A DNA stretch of 64,000 nt. It comes from Hyphomicrobiaceae bacterium. GTDB lineage: Bacteria; Pseudomonadota; Alphaproteobacteria; Rhizobiales; Hyphomicrobiaceae. Below the pieces are notes generated by a model, which had not been told where the DNA came from, ran no database searches, and was given only the letters and a program-made list of their open reading frames with translations. Made by a program: the position numbers and the translations under genes. Within the stretch, counting starts at the first letter, position 1; the number at the start of each line of letters is the position of its first letter. This document shows positions 54,746 to 63,382 of this stretch, piece after piece. The DNA lies in assembly GCA_016793635.1 (NCBI GenBank), contig JAEUMD010000011.1:469070-533069 (forward strand), in the 5' to 3' direction.

Positions 54746-55282
54746 TCAGTTCGTGCTGCCGACGCGGCTGTTCAGCACAGTCTGGGCGCGGCGATTCTGC
54801 GACCAGCACGAGATGTCGTCGCAAACGGCGACCGGCCTCTCCTTGCCGTACGAGATGGTGCGGATGCGAGACGCGTTGATTCCGTTCTGCGCGAGGAAGC
54901 TGCGAACGGTGGTGGCGCGCTTCTGGCCGAGAGCGATGTTGTACTCGCGGGTGCCGCGCTCGTCGGCGTGGCCCTCGATGGTGATGGTGAACTGCGGGTA
55001 CTGACGCAGCCACTGCGACTGCTTCTGCAGCGTCTGCTGCGCATCGGGAGTCAGGTCCGTGCTGTCGGTCGAGAAGTAGACGATATCGCCGACGTTGACC
55101 GCGAAATCGCGCTGCGTACCGGGAACCGGCGCACCCGCGCCGCCCCGTCCGCCCGGTCCGAGCTCCGCTTCCGGCCCGTTCTCCTTGTTCGCGCAAGCTT
55201 GAAGCGCGAGCGGCAAGGCGAGGACCATGGCGGCGCGAAAGGCGAAGGACACCCACGCGGAGGCCGGCTTTGTCATCGACAT
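54746..55282 (-). CDS. pal: Peptidoglycan-associated lipoprotein Pal
   Basis: A 178-residue outer-membrane lipoprotein. A lipobox LQAC lies at about residues 28-31, after a hydrophobic core. The OmpA-like domain spans about 60-175. It contains VYFSTDSTDLTPDAQQTLQKQ and the peptidoglycan-binding TIEGHADERGTREYNIALGQKRA block, with the essential Asp and Arg. Pal bridges the outer membrane to the wall and binds TolB. Two predicted lipoprotein genes and a terminator lie between it and tolB, so pal probably has its own promoter in the 55283-55763 region. Confidence 0.97.
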   Translation of the reverse strand: MSMTKPASAWVSFAFRAAMVLALPLALQACANKENGPEAELGPGGRGGAGAPVPGTQRDFAVNVGDIVYFSTDSTDLTPDAQQTLQKQSQWLRQYPQFTITIEGHADERGTREYNIALGQKRATTVRSFLAQNGINASRIRTISYGKERPVAVCDDISCWSQNRRAQTVLNSRVGSTN

Positions 55283-55555
55283 CGTGCAATCCTTTGGATC
55301 GGCGGACGCCCCTGCACAGGGCAGACGTGCGCGTCACATGCCTTCGTCGTCATCCGGCCTAACGCACGCGCAGTACAAAAATAAGGCCGTCTTTCATACA
55401 AGTGCGAACCACGGCAAGCCACATCGTGACAAGGACCAAACGGTCACACCTGCCTTGAGCCCACAGAAATGCTCGCCGCGCGCGGCGTTCTGTTACCGGG
55501 GCTCGGCGCTCTCGCAACATCCTCAACAGGGCGCGGGGCTCGTGGCAGCAGGTGA

Positions 55556-55582
55556 GGGGGGCTGGTGAGCGGGTGGGAGGGG
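55556..55582 (+). other. G-rich tract, possible G-quadruplex
   Basis: Four G-runs of three or more bases are separated by loops of nine, one and one bases on the plus strand. The template of pal-region transcripts would carry it in the non-coding strand. Effect unknown; it could be a chance result of high GC. Confidence 0.3.
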
Positions 55583-55763
55583 ATGGCGCCAGTATCCCAT
55601 TCGCCCGGCGCGAGTTCCGAACCATGAGCGGGGGAACTCAGCAGCGGGGAATTCAACACCAGTCCCCGGCCTGCATCGTAAACTGATTTGCCGCACGTCT
55701 CGGGACCACGTTGCCCGTTCCCATCCCACGCAGGCCGCCGCGCCGAGAACCGATGAGAGCGCT

Positions 55764-55810
55764 CCAAAACGACAAAACCGAGCCGCGGCGGGGAAGCCGA
55801 CAGCTCGGTT
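55764..55810 (-). terminator. Rho-independent terminator after the tandem lipoprotein genes
   Basis: On the minus strand, AACCGAGC (55810-55803) pairs with GCTCGGTT (55783-55776) around an inner stem CGGC/GCCG, followed by TTGTCGTTTT (55774-55765). It lies about 54 bases after the stop of the 55864-55992 lipoprotein gene and would separate it from pal. Confidence 0.75.
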
Positions 55811-55863
55811 CTGTATCGACAGGCAGGCCGCAGAAAGCTACGGACTGCCGCAACCGGTTCGCT

Positions 55864-55992
55864 TAGCGAGCCGACTGGGTCGCGGCCGGAACGTCCGCGC
55901 CGAGCTTCATGGGCTCATGCGGAACTTCCTTGCGGCACGCGCCAAGAGCGACAGCAGCGACGACGGTGGCGAGAATGATAGCGCCCTTCATG
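55864..55992 (-). CDS. Tiny lipoprotein (42 aa), second of a tandem pair
   Basis: A 42-residue predicted lipoprotein starting MKGAIILATV. A hydrophobic core and lipobox LGAC end at C19. A short mature part reads RKEVPHEPMKLGADV and ends TQSAR. The ATG at 55992 has AGGAG with 9 bases spacing. The upstream gene at 56034-56165 encodes a very similar protein with the shared string EVPHEPMKLGADV, so they arose by tandem duplication. A terminator follows. It is near tolB and pal, which suggests an envelope role. No known family was recognised; it may be an entericidin-like or Lpp-like small lipoprotein. Confidence 0.8.
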
Positions 55993-56033
55993 GGTAGTCT
56001 CCTGAAAAAGGTTAATTCCGAGGACGCGGTACT

Positions 56034-56165
56034 TAGCGAGCCTGCTGGACCGCAACATCCGCACCGAGCTTCATCGGCTCATGCGGAACCTCACGACGGC
56101 AAGCGCCAAGCGCAACAGCCGCGATGACAGCCGAAAGAACGATCAGCCCCTTAACACCCTGCATG
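56034..56165 (-). CDS. Tiny lipoprotein (43 aa), first of a tandem pair
   Basis: A 43-residue predicted lipoprotein starting MQGVKGLIVL. The lipobox is LGAC (C22), and the mature peptide RREVPHEPMKLGADV ends QQAR. The AGGAG ribosome site lies 9 bases before the ATG at 56165. It is a paralogue of the 55864-55992 gene, sharing the same mature core. Mature peptides of about 22 residues with two basic residues right after the lipid cysteine are unusual for Lpp. The strong conservation between copies argues for selection. A role in linking or charge-modifying the outer membrane is speculation. Confidence 0.8.
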
Positions 56166-56435
56166 GTTCATCTCCTGATGCTTTGATCGGCACTAGCCAG
56201 TTATTGGGGTACCTGGGGTGGACTGTTCGATCAAGAACGGACGCTGTCTGAGCCCGCTTTTCCAACCCTCTTGATGCGAAAATGCCACTTGATCAATTGG
56301 CGCCGACGCGACGACGCAACAGCAACGGGATTCCAGCCGAACCAACTGTTAACACAGCGTAAATTTTAGCTCCGACAAGGCACAAAAACAGCCTTAGCAG
56401 GCGCAGCAAGCGCGCCGCGGCAAGCAATCCGCCAC

Positions 56436-57788
56436 TCAGTTGAGAAGAGGCGACCACGCCGGATCGGAGGCAAACGACGGCGTCGTCACGACCTGTTCGT
56501 TGTATCCGGTGATATCGACCGAGTAGATTCGCGGGCCGGAGTTACCGCCACGGGATTCGCGGAAGAACATCAGTACGCGGCCGTTGGGCGCCCAGGTCGG
56601 CCCCTCGTTGTGGAACCCCTCGGACAGGATGCGTTCGCCAGAGCCATCCGGGCGCATCACTCCGATCAAGAATCGACCGGAGATCTGCTTGGTAAACGCG
56701 ATATAGTCGCCGCGCGGCGACCACACCGGCGTCGAGTAACGACCGTCGCCGAAGCTGATGCGGCGGGTGCCGGAACCGTCCGACCCCATCACATAGAGTT
56801 GCTGAGTGCCCTCGCGGTCGGATTCGAACACCACCTGGCGGCCGTCCGGCGAATAGCTCGGGCCAGTGTCCAGCGACCCGCTATCGGTCAGTTTCCGCGA
56901 CTGGCGCGACCGCAGATCCATCTCGAAGATACTGGAGCTGCCTTCCGATTGCAGGCTCATGATGATGCGCTGCCCGTCGGGCGAGAACCGCGGCGCGAAC
57001 GTCATACCGGGAAACTCGCCGACGACCTGCCTCTGCCCGGTCTCGAGGTTCATCAGGAATACACGCGGCTTCTCGCCCGCGTAGGACATGAACGTGATTT
57101 CCTGATTGTTGGGGCTGAAGCGCGGCGTCAGCACAAGCTCCTTGCCCTGGCTCAGCAGACGAACGTTGGCGCCGTCCTGGTCCATGATGGCGAGGCGCTT
57201 GACGCGGCGATCCTTGGGCCCCGTCTCGTCGATGAATACGACGCGCGTATCGAAGTAGCCCTTCTCACCCGTCAGCCGCTCGTAGACCTGATCGGCGATG
57301 ATGTGGCCGACGCGGCGCCAGTTCACTTCGCCCGTCGAGAACCGCTGGCCGGCGAGCTGCCGCCCGGTAGCGACGTCCCAAAGCCGGTATTCCGCAGTCA
57401 GCCGGCCGTCGCCCGCGTTGGTCACACGGCCGACGACGAGGGCCTGGGCACGGATCGAGCGCCAGTCGGGAAAGCGCGGCGCGCTGTTGATGTCGGTGAT
57501 TCGCTCGAGAAACGAGGCGCGGTCGAGCGCGTCGAACAGACCTGACCGGCCGAGATCGCCCGAGATGATGTTGGAAATGTCGCCCGCGAGCTTCGGGTCG
57601 CCGCCGAGAAACTCCGATACGGCGATCGGAATGGGCGCGATCGTGCCTTCGCGCTGCGTGCCCTTCAGTTGCGCAGAGGCAGGCGCGAGACAGCCGAGAA
57701 GGCCTGAGACGAGCGCCGCGACCAAGAGGGCGGCACGAACGGCGAGGAGCCGCGCGGCGGTCCGTGAATGCTCAGTGCGGGAGCTCAT
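56436..57788 (-). CDS. tolB: Tol-Pal periplasmic beta-propeller TolB
   Basis: A 450-residue protein. The signal peptide (about 1-40, ending ASA) is followed by an N-terminal alpha/beta domain ([20 protein letters not shown]), then six WD-like propeller blades (for example [23 protein letters not shown] and [11 protein letters not shown]) to the end. TolB binds Pal and TolA and receives colicins in other species. ATG 57788 (MSSRTEHS) is preferred over the upstream ATG at 57845, as GAGG lies 10 bases before it. Two tandem lipoprotein genes lie downstream before pal. Confidence 0.96.
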   Translation of the reverse strand: MSSRTEHSRTAARLLAVRAALLVAALVSGLLGCLAPASAQLKGTQREGTIAPIPIAVSEFLGGDPKLAGDISNIISGDLGRSGLFDALDRASFLERITDINSAPRFPDWRSIRAQALVVGRVTNAGDGRLTAEYRLWDVATGRQLAGQRFSTGEVNWRRVGHIIADQVYERLTGEKGYFDTRVVFIDETGPKDRRVKRLAIMDQDGANVRLLSQGKELVLTPRFSPNNQEITFMSYAGEKPRVFLMNLETGQRQVVGEFPGMTFAPRFSPDGQRIIMSLQSEGSSSIFEMDLRSRQSRKLTDSGSLDTGPSYSPDGRQVVFESDREGTQQLYVMGSDGSGTRRISFGDGRYSTPVWSPRGDYIAFTKQISGRFLIGVMRPDGSGERILSEGFHNEGPTWAPNGRVLMFFRESRGGNSGPRIYSVDITGYNEQVVTTPSFASDPAWSPLLN

Positions 57789-58127
57789 CGAGCGAGGGCC
57801 TCGTATCGAGTTGTAGTTCGGAGTTTCGCCAAGTGCAGATTTCATGATTCGCGCCTGGGCTCAAACCGGGCCGTCGGCTGGCCGCCGCACGCCCGGTGCG
57901 CAACTCTTTCGATGGAAGATGCCGCAGGATTATGGCGGCAGCGAACCAATCCGAGGCATGCGGCCGACGAAATACTTGATCTGGACCGCGACCAGCCCCA
58001 CCGGTGTAGCGTTGAACTGCTCGGGTGGGTGTCCCTGTCTAATTTTCAGAGCGCGCAACGAAACGAGCAAATTCAACCTCACCCCGGCGGGCCCGATGAC
58101 GGGCCCGATCGCGCGCCGAATATGAAC
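57789..58127. other. Intergenic region between tolA and tolB
   Basis: These 339 bases have no supported gene. Frames on the plus strand here are shadows. The gap is larger than usual for tolA-tolB, so a promoter for tolB is likely within it, though none is clear by eye. Confidence 0.4.
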
Positions 58128-59207
58128 TCAGAGCATGTTGCTCGGATCGAAGGCGCGCTCGATAACTTTCCAGACGTCGTACTTGTCGGGCGGCAGGCTG
58201 TAGGGCTGGCACTGGATTACCGCGCGTACCGCCGTATCGATTGCCACCTGTGACAGCGGGCCGCTGCCGCCGTTGAGCACCTGCGGCTGGCCGTCGAGCG
58301 TGCCGTCGGGCTTCAGCCGCCAGCGTAGCTCGACGATCGGAATGGACGCGCCGCCGCCGGCACCCGGCAAGGAGTAGCAGCGGCGGAGCTGCGCGCCGAG
58401 CATGCCGTTCAGCGCATCGATTTCGCGAGCGGAGAGAACCGTATCGCTACCCGTCGGGTTGCCTGCGGTCGGCCCACGATAGTTGGTGTTCTGCGACGGC
58501 GAGTTGGAGCGCTGCGGCGCACCCCGCTTCTCGGGCGTCTTGTCGAGGAGAGCCGCGATCCGGTCCGGATCGAACTGCTTCTTCTTTTCCTCGTCCTTGC
58601 GCTTCTGCTCCGCGAGCTTCTTCTTCAGTTCGTCCGCCTTCCGCTTCTCCTCGGCCTTCTTCTTTTCCTCGGCCTTCTTTTTCTCTTCCGCTTTCTTCTG
58701 CTCTTCAGCCTTCTTCTTTTCCTCGGCCTTCTTCTGCTCTTCCGCCTTCTGCTCCTCGATCTTCTTCAGCTCGTCAGGAGTCGGCCCGGGCGCGGGTTCG
58801 GGAGGCGGTGGAAGGGCCGCGATCTTGTCGGCGATGGGATCGGGCGCCGGCTCAGCCTTTGGGGGCTCGGGCTTCGGTGGCTCTGGCGGAGGCGGCTCGG
58901 GCTTCGCTGTCTCCGGTTTCGGGGGCTCGGGCGGAGGCGCCGGCGGCTCGGGCGCAGTTACAGGCTTCGGCTTCGGCGCTTCGCGCTTCGAGATCTCCTT
59001 CTCGGGTTCCTTCTCCGCCTTGGCGACCTGCTCGGTCGTGTTGGGATCGCCTTGCTTCAGGCGCGTCAGCTCGGACGCCGTGACGACGGCAACCTCGAGC
59101 GGCGGCGTCTCGACGAGGTCGCGGTGCTGCGTCGTGTGGACAGCGAACAACGCCCACGCGAGAAGGCTGACGTGCAGCAACACCGATATGACGAGCCCGA
59201 GTTGCAC
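58128..59207 (-). CDS. tolA: TolA, envelope-spanning protein of the Tol-Pal system
   Basis: A 359-residue protein. One N-terminal membrane helix (about 1-23) is followed by a Pro/Glu/Lys-rich part (about 65-140, EPPKPEPP units), a long Ala/Glu/Lys helix (about 150-210, repeated EEKKKAEEQKKA units) and a C-terminal domain (about 265-359) with the TolA/TonB-like fold ending PYSLPPDKYDVWKVIERAFDPSNML. The protein links TolQR in the inner membrane to TolB and Pal. The start is GTG at 59207, directly before the membrane helix. DNA repeats encode the helical part. Confidence 0.93.
   Translation of the reverse strand: MQLGLVISVLLHVSLLAWALFAVHTTQHRDLVETPPLEVAVVTASELTRLKQGDPNTTEQVAKAEKEPEKEISKREAPKPKPVTAPEPPAPPPEPPKPETAKPEPPPPEPPKPEPPKAEPAPDPIADKIAALPPPPEPAPGPTPDELKKIEEQKAEEQKKAEEKKKAEEQKKAEEKKKAEEKKKAEEKRKADELKKKLAEQKRKDEEKKKQFDPDRIAALLDKTPEKRGAPQRSNSPSQNTNYRGPTAGNPTGSDTVLSAREIDALNGMLGAQLRRCYSLPGAGGGASIPIVELRWRLKPDGTLDGQPQVLNGGSGPLSQVAIDTAVRAVIQCQPYSLPPDKYDVWKVIERAFDPSNML
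58608..58757 (-). repeat. Coding repeats for the TolA Ala/Glu/Lys helix
   Basis: Near-tandem 18-21-base units on the minus strand encode repeats of EEKKKA and EEQKKA (TolA residues about 151-200). Such repeats may change in number by slippage and alter helix length. They are inside tolA and are not a CRISPR array. Confidence 0.8.
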
Positions 59208-59416
59208 TCCGAGTATTCCGTCTCCGTGAACTGCGGCCCGCTCCAGGCCACATCATTGCCGATTCGCTTGGCGATCCGGGAAACCCCGGCGGCAGAACTC
59301 TCGGCCGGCCGCTGCCCCCACCTCCGGTGCGAGGCGCCGTGACGGCGCGGCCTTACCCCTAGCACTTCCCCCGGGTCACCGAAGGCGTTCCGCCACCCCG
59401 ATCCCGCACGGCCCGA

Positions 59417-59872
59417 TCAGCCGTTCTCGAGATCGCTGACGAACGATACCTTGGTGAACCCGCCTTCGACGATGCGTCCCATCACCTTGAGCACAGCGCC
59501 GTAGTTGGTGCCCTTGTCGCCGCGCACGAAAATCGTGTCGTCGTAACCGTTCTTGGCGATGCCCTTGAGCTTCGCGGGCACCTCGTCGAGCGGCACTTTC
59601 GTCTCGCCGATGTAAACGTCGCCGGACGCCTGGACCGTAATGATCAGCGGGTCTTGCTTCTTGGCCGCGAGTTGCTTGCCCTTGGATTCGGGCAGCTCGA
59701 CCGGCACGCCCACCTGCAGCAGCGGCGCGGCGACCATGAAGATGATGAGCAGCACCAGCATCACGTCGACCATCGGCGTGACGTTGATCTCGCTCATGGC
59801 CGCGTGGCGGCGGCCACGCCTGCCACGTCGCCGACCACCTCCGCCTTGCTGCGTCTTGACGCTCGCGCCCAT
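59417..59872 (-). CDS. tolR: TolR/ExbD-type inner-membrane protein
   Basis: A 151-residue protein. An Arg-rich Gly-containing N-terminus (GGGGRRRGRRGRR) is followed by the TolR signature MSEINVTPMVDVMLVLLIIF (26-45), where the Asp of the membrane helix carries protons (D36). A periplasmic ExbD domain follows (about 60-150). TolR works with TolQ and TolA as an ion-driven motor. It starts 8 bases after tolQ ends. The basic N-terminal extension is longer than in E. coli. Confidence 0.95.
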   Translation of the reverse strand: MGASVKTQQGGGGRRRGRRGRRHAAMSEINVTPMVDVMLVLLIIFMVAAPLLQVGVPVELPESKGKQLAAKKQDPLIITVQASGDVYIGETKVPLDEVPAKLKGIAKNGYDDTIFVRGDKGTNYGAVLKVMGRIVEGGFTKVSFVSDLENG

Positions 59873-59879
59873 GGCCCCC

Positions 59880-60596
59880 TCACGTCCTCACGTCGATCTG
59901 ACGTGACACGATCGCCGCGAACTCGTCGGCGAAGGTCTCTAGACGCTGGCTGATCTGCGCCGCGTCCGCCGAGAACTTGTTGTAGAAAATCACGGCCGGA
60001 ATAGCGGCCATGAGGCCGAGCGCCGTGGCGAACAGCGCTTCAGCAATACCGGGCGCGACCACCGCGAGCGACGTGTTCTTCGATACCGCGATCGCCTGGA
60101 AGCTCGCCATGATACCCCAGACGGTGCCGAACAGGCCGACGAAGGGTGCGGTCGAACCGACCGTCGCGAGGAACAGCAGGCGCCGCTCCAACCGCTCCAT
60201 CTCGCGGCTGATGGTGACGTCCATCACCTTTTCGACGCGAAGCTGGATGCCGCCGAGTGCGCGGATATTGCCCTCCACCGAGCGCTTCCACTCGCGCATA
60301 GCAGCAACGAACAGCGCCGCCATGGTGATCGGGTTGCCGCGCGAGATCGCCGAATAGAGTTCCTCGAGCGACTGACCCGACCAGAACTGCTGCTCGAAGT
60401 GCTCCGACTCTCGCTTCGCCCGGCGGAAGGAGATCAGCTTTTCGACGATGATGGCCCACGACCAGACCGACGACAGCAAGAGCCCGAGCATCACCACCTT
60501 GACCACGATGTGGGCTTGCAGGAACAGCTCGACGAACGAGAAGCCACCGGCGGCTGCCGGCTCCATCGTGGTTTTCAGCAGATCTGCCGGAGTCAT
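59880..60596 (-). CDS. tolQ: TolQ, inner-membrane motor protein
   Basis: A 238-residue MotA/TolQ/ExbB-family proton channel. Three membrane segments lie near 26-50, 140-165 and 180-205. Signature motifs include GTVWGIMASFQAIAVSKNTSLAVVAPGIAEALFATALGLMAAIPAV. TolQ forms a pentamer around TolR and powers TolA. ATG 60596 has GGGAA about 6 bases before it and is preferred over a GTG at 60611. The tolQ-tolR-tolA order is standard. Confidence 0.95.
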   Translation of the reverse strand: MTPADLLKTTMEPAAAGGFSFVELFLQAHIVVKVVMLGLLLSSVWSWAIIVEKLISFRRAKRESEHFEQQFWSGQSLEELYSAISRGNPITMAALFVAAMREWKRSVEGNIRALGGIQLRVEKVMDVTISREMERLERRLLFLATVGSTAPFVGLFGTVWGIMASFQAIAVSKNTSLAVVAPGIAEALFATALGLMAAIPAVIFYNKFSADAAQISQRLETFADEFAAIVSRQIDVRT

Positions 60597-61064
60597 CGGT
60601 ATTCCCGTCACGAATTGACAGTTGGTCGACCGCCGTCATCATCGCCCGCGCGGTGAGCGAAAGAAGGGCAGCCGCAGGATTGAATTACGGTGGTGGCGCG
60701 AAACGAGCGCCGCTCCGAATTCGACGTCCACTCGTATCGCGCCCACCCGTATCGCGGCTCCTCGTGCAACCGCCGTCCCCGGCTCGACGAGGACCGTCGC
60801 GGCCAGTGGCCCGCGCGTGGGTGGCGCGCAACTGACCGAGCATTCGAGTGACATCCTAGAAACCGCAACACAGAGCGATGGAGCGCGCCCGGATGGACCG
60901 TGCGCGCCTGTAGGTTCGTGGAAAATTTCCGCCGTCCCTAACCCCGTGTTTCGCGCTGCAATATGACCAAAGCGAGGCCCGCTGACCGTGTTCGCTTGCC
61001 CTTTATCCCCTGAAATCCTCGTTTCGAGCCATTCTCGTCCAGGCAAGCTGGTCCGGGCAGGAGG
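60597..61064. other. Intergenic region between the carbonic anhydrase gene and tolQ
   Basis: About 470 bases with no supported gene. Arg-rich frames on both strands are not convincing. The region should contain the tolQ promoter; no hairpin terminator with a T-tract was seen. Confidence 0.4.
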
Positions 61065-61733
61065 TCAGGAGCCGAGGGACAACAGGTCGCGCCACTGGCC
61101 ATCGTCGGGATCGTAGGCGAGAAGGCGGCCTTCGCGCATGTCGTAGAGCCAGCCGTGCACGCCGATGCTCCCCCGCTCCACGCCCTCGCGGACGATGCCG
61201 TAGGTCATCAGGTTGTCGATCTGGAATTGGACGTGAGCCTTCGCCGTCTCGTCGAGCCTGGCCGGACCGGTGACGCCAGCGGCCTTGATGAGGGCGTGGG
61301 CCGGGCGCGTCAGATCGATCCAGCGCGAAAGGTGGCTCGTCTCGCCGACGCTGTCACCTTCGACGAGCGCCGCGACGCCGCCACAGCCCGTGTGCCCGCA
61401 GACGACGATGTCGTCGACGCCGAGGTGGAGCACCGCGTACTCGATGGCCGCGCCGACGCTGTCGTCGAACGAGTTCGCTGGCGGCACCGAGTTGGCGATG
61501 TTGCGGATCTCGAACAACTCGCCGGGATCGGCGCCGGTAATCTGCGCCGGCACGACGCGGCTGTCCGAGCAGCCGATCCAGAGCAGGCGCGGCTTCTGCT
61601 TGGCGGTCGCGAGCGCCTCGAAGAAGGCGCGGTCGCGGAGGAAGTCCTCCCGGAACCGCTTGTGGCCCTCGATCGCATCGGCAATGTCGGCGTCGATTTC
61701 GACGGGCGCGCCGCCCGTGCCGTCGTCACCCAT
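61065..61733 (-). CDS. Beta-class carbonic anhydrase
   Basis: A 222-residue zinc enzyme for CO2/bicarbonate exchange. The zinc and catalytic residues are visible: C55-S-D57-S-R59 in GCSDSRV and H114-T-G-C117 in VCGHTGCGG. FEIRNIANSVPP and AIEYAVLHLGV lie between. Length is normal for the plant-like clade. ATG 61733 (MGDDGTGG) has GGGGGA 6 bases before it; an upstream ATG at 61769 lacks a site. It lies between ybgC and tolQ on the same strand, a place not usual for the Tol-Pal region, but its promoter is probably separate. Confidence 0.95.
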   Translation of the reverse strand: MGDDGTGGAPVEIDADIADAIEGHKRFREDFLRDRAFFEALATAKQKPRLLWIGCSDSRVVPAQITGADPGELFEIRNIANSVPPANSFDDSVGAAIEYAVLHLGVDDIVVCGHTGCGGVAALVEGDSVGETSHLSRWIDLTRPAHALIKAAGVTGPARLDETAKAHVQFQIDNLMTYGIVREGVERGSIGVHGWLYDMREGRLLAYDPDDGQWRDLLSLGS

Positions 61734-61839
61734 GGCAATCCCCCGCTGCCAACTTCCTGCGTCGTTCAATCTCGCATAACCGCCCGTGGTCTGAAAGGCG
61801 GCGCGGACGCACAGAACATGCTCTGGAGCAGCGGAGTCC

Positions 61840-62340
61840 CTAGCCGGCGTCAGCGCGCGTGCCGGCTGCGAACGCGCGCCTCAACGTTTCCGTCAGGCGC
61901 AGCGGTTTGCCCGAGACCGCGACCAGAACCACCGTCACCTCCGCCTCGAAGATCTCCCGACCGCCGAGAGAAATCGACTGCAAGAGTGTGACGCTGGCGC
62001 CGCCGAGCTCCTTCACGCGGGTGGTGACTTCGAGCACGTCGTCCATGCGCGCGGGCCGGCGGAAGTCGCAGCTCATCCGCCGTACCACGAAGGCGGCCGG
62101 CTCATGGCTCCCCTCGCTGCCCTCGGACCGGCCATCGATCATGCGGCGCGCGTCGGTACCGAGAAGGCGCAGAAAATCCGAGCGGCCACGCTCGCACCAG
62201 CGCACAAAGCTTGCGTGGTAGGCGACGCCGCCCGCATCGGTATCCTCGAAATAGACGCGGACGGGCAGAACGTGTGCGCGGCCTGTCCCATCTTCGAGCA
62301 GGCGGCCGGCGAGATCGGGCCACTGGCGGGCGGTGCTCAT
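61840..62340 (-). CDS. ybgC: YbgC/FadM-type acyl-CoA thioesterase of the Tol-Pal region
   Basis: A 166-residue hotdog-fold thioesterase. The motif VYFEDTDAGGVAYHASFVRWCERGRSD contains the catalytic Asp (DTDAGGVAYH), typical of the YbgC group. RMSCDFRRPARMDDVLEV and the late ESISL-like strand follow. YbgC starts Tol-Pal operons in many Gram-negatives and hydrolyses short acyl-CoA or acyl-ACP. The ATG overlaps the stop of the phosphoesterase gene as ATGA, so both are co-translated. Separation from tolQ by the carbonic anhydrase gene is unusual. Confidence 0.93.
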   Translation of the reverse strand: MSTARQWPDLAGRLLEDGTGRAHVLPVRVYFEDTDAGGVAYHASFVRWCERGRSDFLRLLGTDARRMIDGRSEGSEGSHEPAAFVVRRMSCDFRRPARMDDVLEVTTRVKELGGASVTLLQSISLGGREIFEAEVTVVLVAVSGKPLRLTETLRRAFAAGTRADAG

Positions 62341-63272
62341 GTCGCGTCGTATCCAAGCTCGGCAAGAACGATCTCGGGCGGCGAGCCGAAGCGGATCGGC
62401 ACTCCGGAGCAGCCGAGACCGGCGGAAACGAGGAGATTGCGTCCATCCTCGACGATGTGGCCATAGGCGTAGCGGCTGCCATAGCGCGACGGCACCACGG
62501 GTGTATAGCCGAATATCCGCACCTGCCCGCCGTGGGTATGCCCCGAGAGCGTGAGCGATACGCGGTGGGGAACCCGCGGGAAGACGTCCGGCTCGTGCGC
62601 CATGAGGACGACGGGTGCGTCGTCGGTGATCTTGGCGAGCGTCCCTTCGAGGTCCGCCACGCCGGTGTAATCGATTTTTCCACGAGTCTTGAAATTCGCG
62701 TACTCCTCGCGGCGCGGCCAGAACGCCCATTGATCGCCAAGACCAGCGAGCCAAAACGCCCCACCGCGCGTTTCGAGACGTACCGCGTCGTTTTCGTAGA
62801 CGCGGATACCCGCGCGCACCAGCGCCTCGCCCGCCGGCGTCGGGCCGGCCCGGCGGCGTTGCACCTCGTAATCCTCCCACCAATCGTGGTTGCCGAGCAC
62901 GGCATGGACACCGAGCGGCGCGTCGAGATGCGCCAATGCGGACGCCCATTCGTCGTGCGCCACCGGCCAGGAAAGTTTGGAGATGCGCATGCTCGCGACA
63001 TAGTCGCCGAGCAGCAGGATGGCGTCGGCGCCGAGGGCATTTGTGCGCTCGACGATGCGCAGGATGCGCTCGCGCGTCATCCACGGATCGCAGGCATGCA
63101 GATCGGCGATCACTGCCAGCCGCAAGCGCAGACCCGCAGGCCATCCCGGTGGCGTTAACCTGTACCGTGTGACGCATAGCCGGAACGGCTCGGCGAGCGC
63201 ATAGCTGCCGAGGCCGAAGCCACTGAATGCGGCGGCGGCGAGCCCTGTCAGAACGTGACGGCGCGAGATCAA
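62337..63272 (-). CDS. Calcineurin-like metallophosphoesterase with Tat signal (YaeI/YkuE type)
   Basis: A 311-residue exported phosphoesterase. The start is TTG 63272, with GGAG 7 bases before it, giving MISRRHVLTGLAAAAF, a twin-arginine signal. Metal-binding motifs are IADLHACD (55-62), LLLGDYVAS, VLGNHDWWED, LMAHEPDVF and SGHTHGGQVRIF. These match the YaeI/YkuE group of periplasmic or membrane phosphodiesterases, some of which cut lipid A-type or UDP-diacylglucosamine substrates. No ATG in frame is available near the signal, so a TTG start is likely. It overlaps ybgC. Confidence 0.85.
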   Translation of the reverse strand: MISRRHVLTGLAAAAFSGFGLGSYALAEPFRLCVTRYRLTPPGWPAGLRLRLAVIADLHACDPWMTRERILRIVERTNALGADAILLLGDYVASMRISKLSWPVAHDEWASALAHLDAPLGVHAVLGNHDWWEDYEVQRRRAGPTPAGEALVRAGIRVYENDAVRLETRGGAFWLAGLGDQWAFWPRREEYANFKTRGKIDYTGVADLEGTLAKITDDAPVVLMAHEPDVFPRVPHRVSLTLSGHTHGGQVRIFGYTPVVPSRYGSRYAYGHIVEDGRNLLVSAGLGCSGVPIRFGSPPEIVLAELGYDAT

Positions 63273-63382
63273 GGCACGGCTCCGGGTTGAAACTGGCGGA
63301 CCGGTTGATAGCACGGCCCGAGGACTGCCGCGGCGAGGGCACGACCATCGATCGACTGGACAATGGATTGATGAAGCAAGTG

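Larger units (their letters stand above)
55283..55863. other. Intergenic region between the tandem lipoprotein genes and pal
   Basis: About 580 bases without a supported gene. It contains the terminator at 55764-55810 and a G-rich tract at 55556-55582 (GGGGGG, N9, GGG, T, GGG, A, GGGG) that could fold as a G-quadruplex on the plus strand. The pal promoter should be here, but no clear -35/-10 pair was found. Confidence 0.45.

Noticed and set aside
58608-58757. Regularly spaced DNA repeats resembling a CRISPR array
   Set aside because: The units are in frame in tolA and code for its Ala/Glu/Lys helix; no spacers or cas genes.
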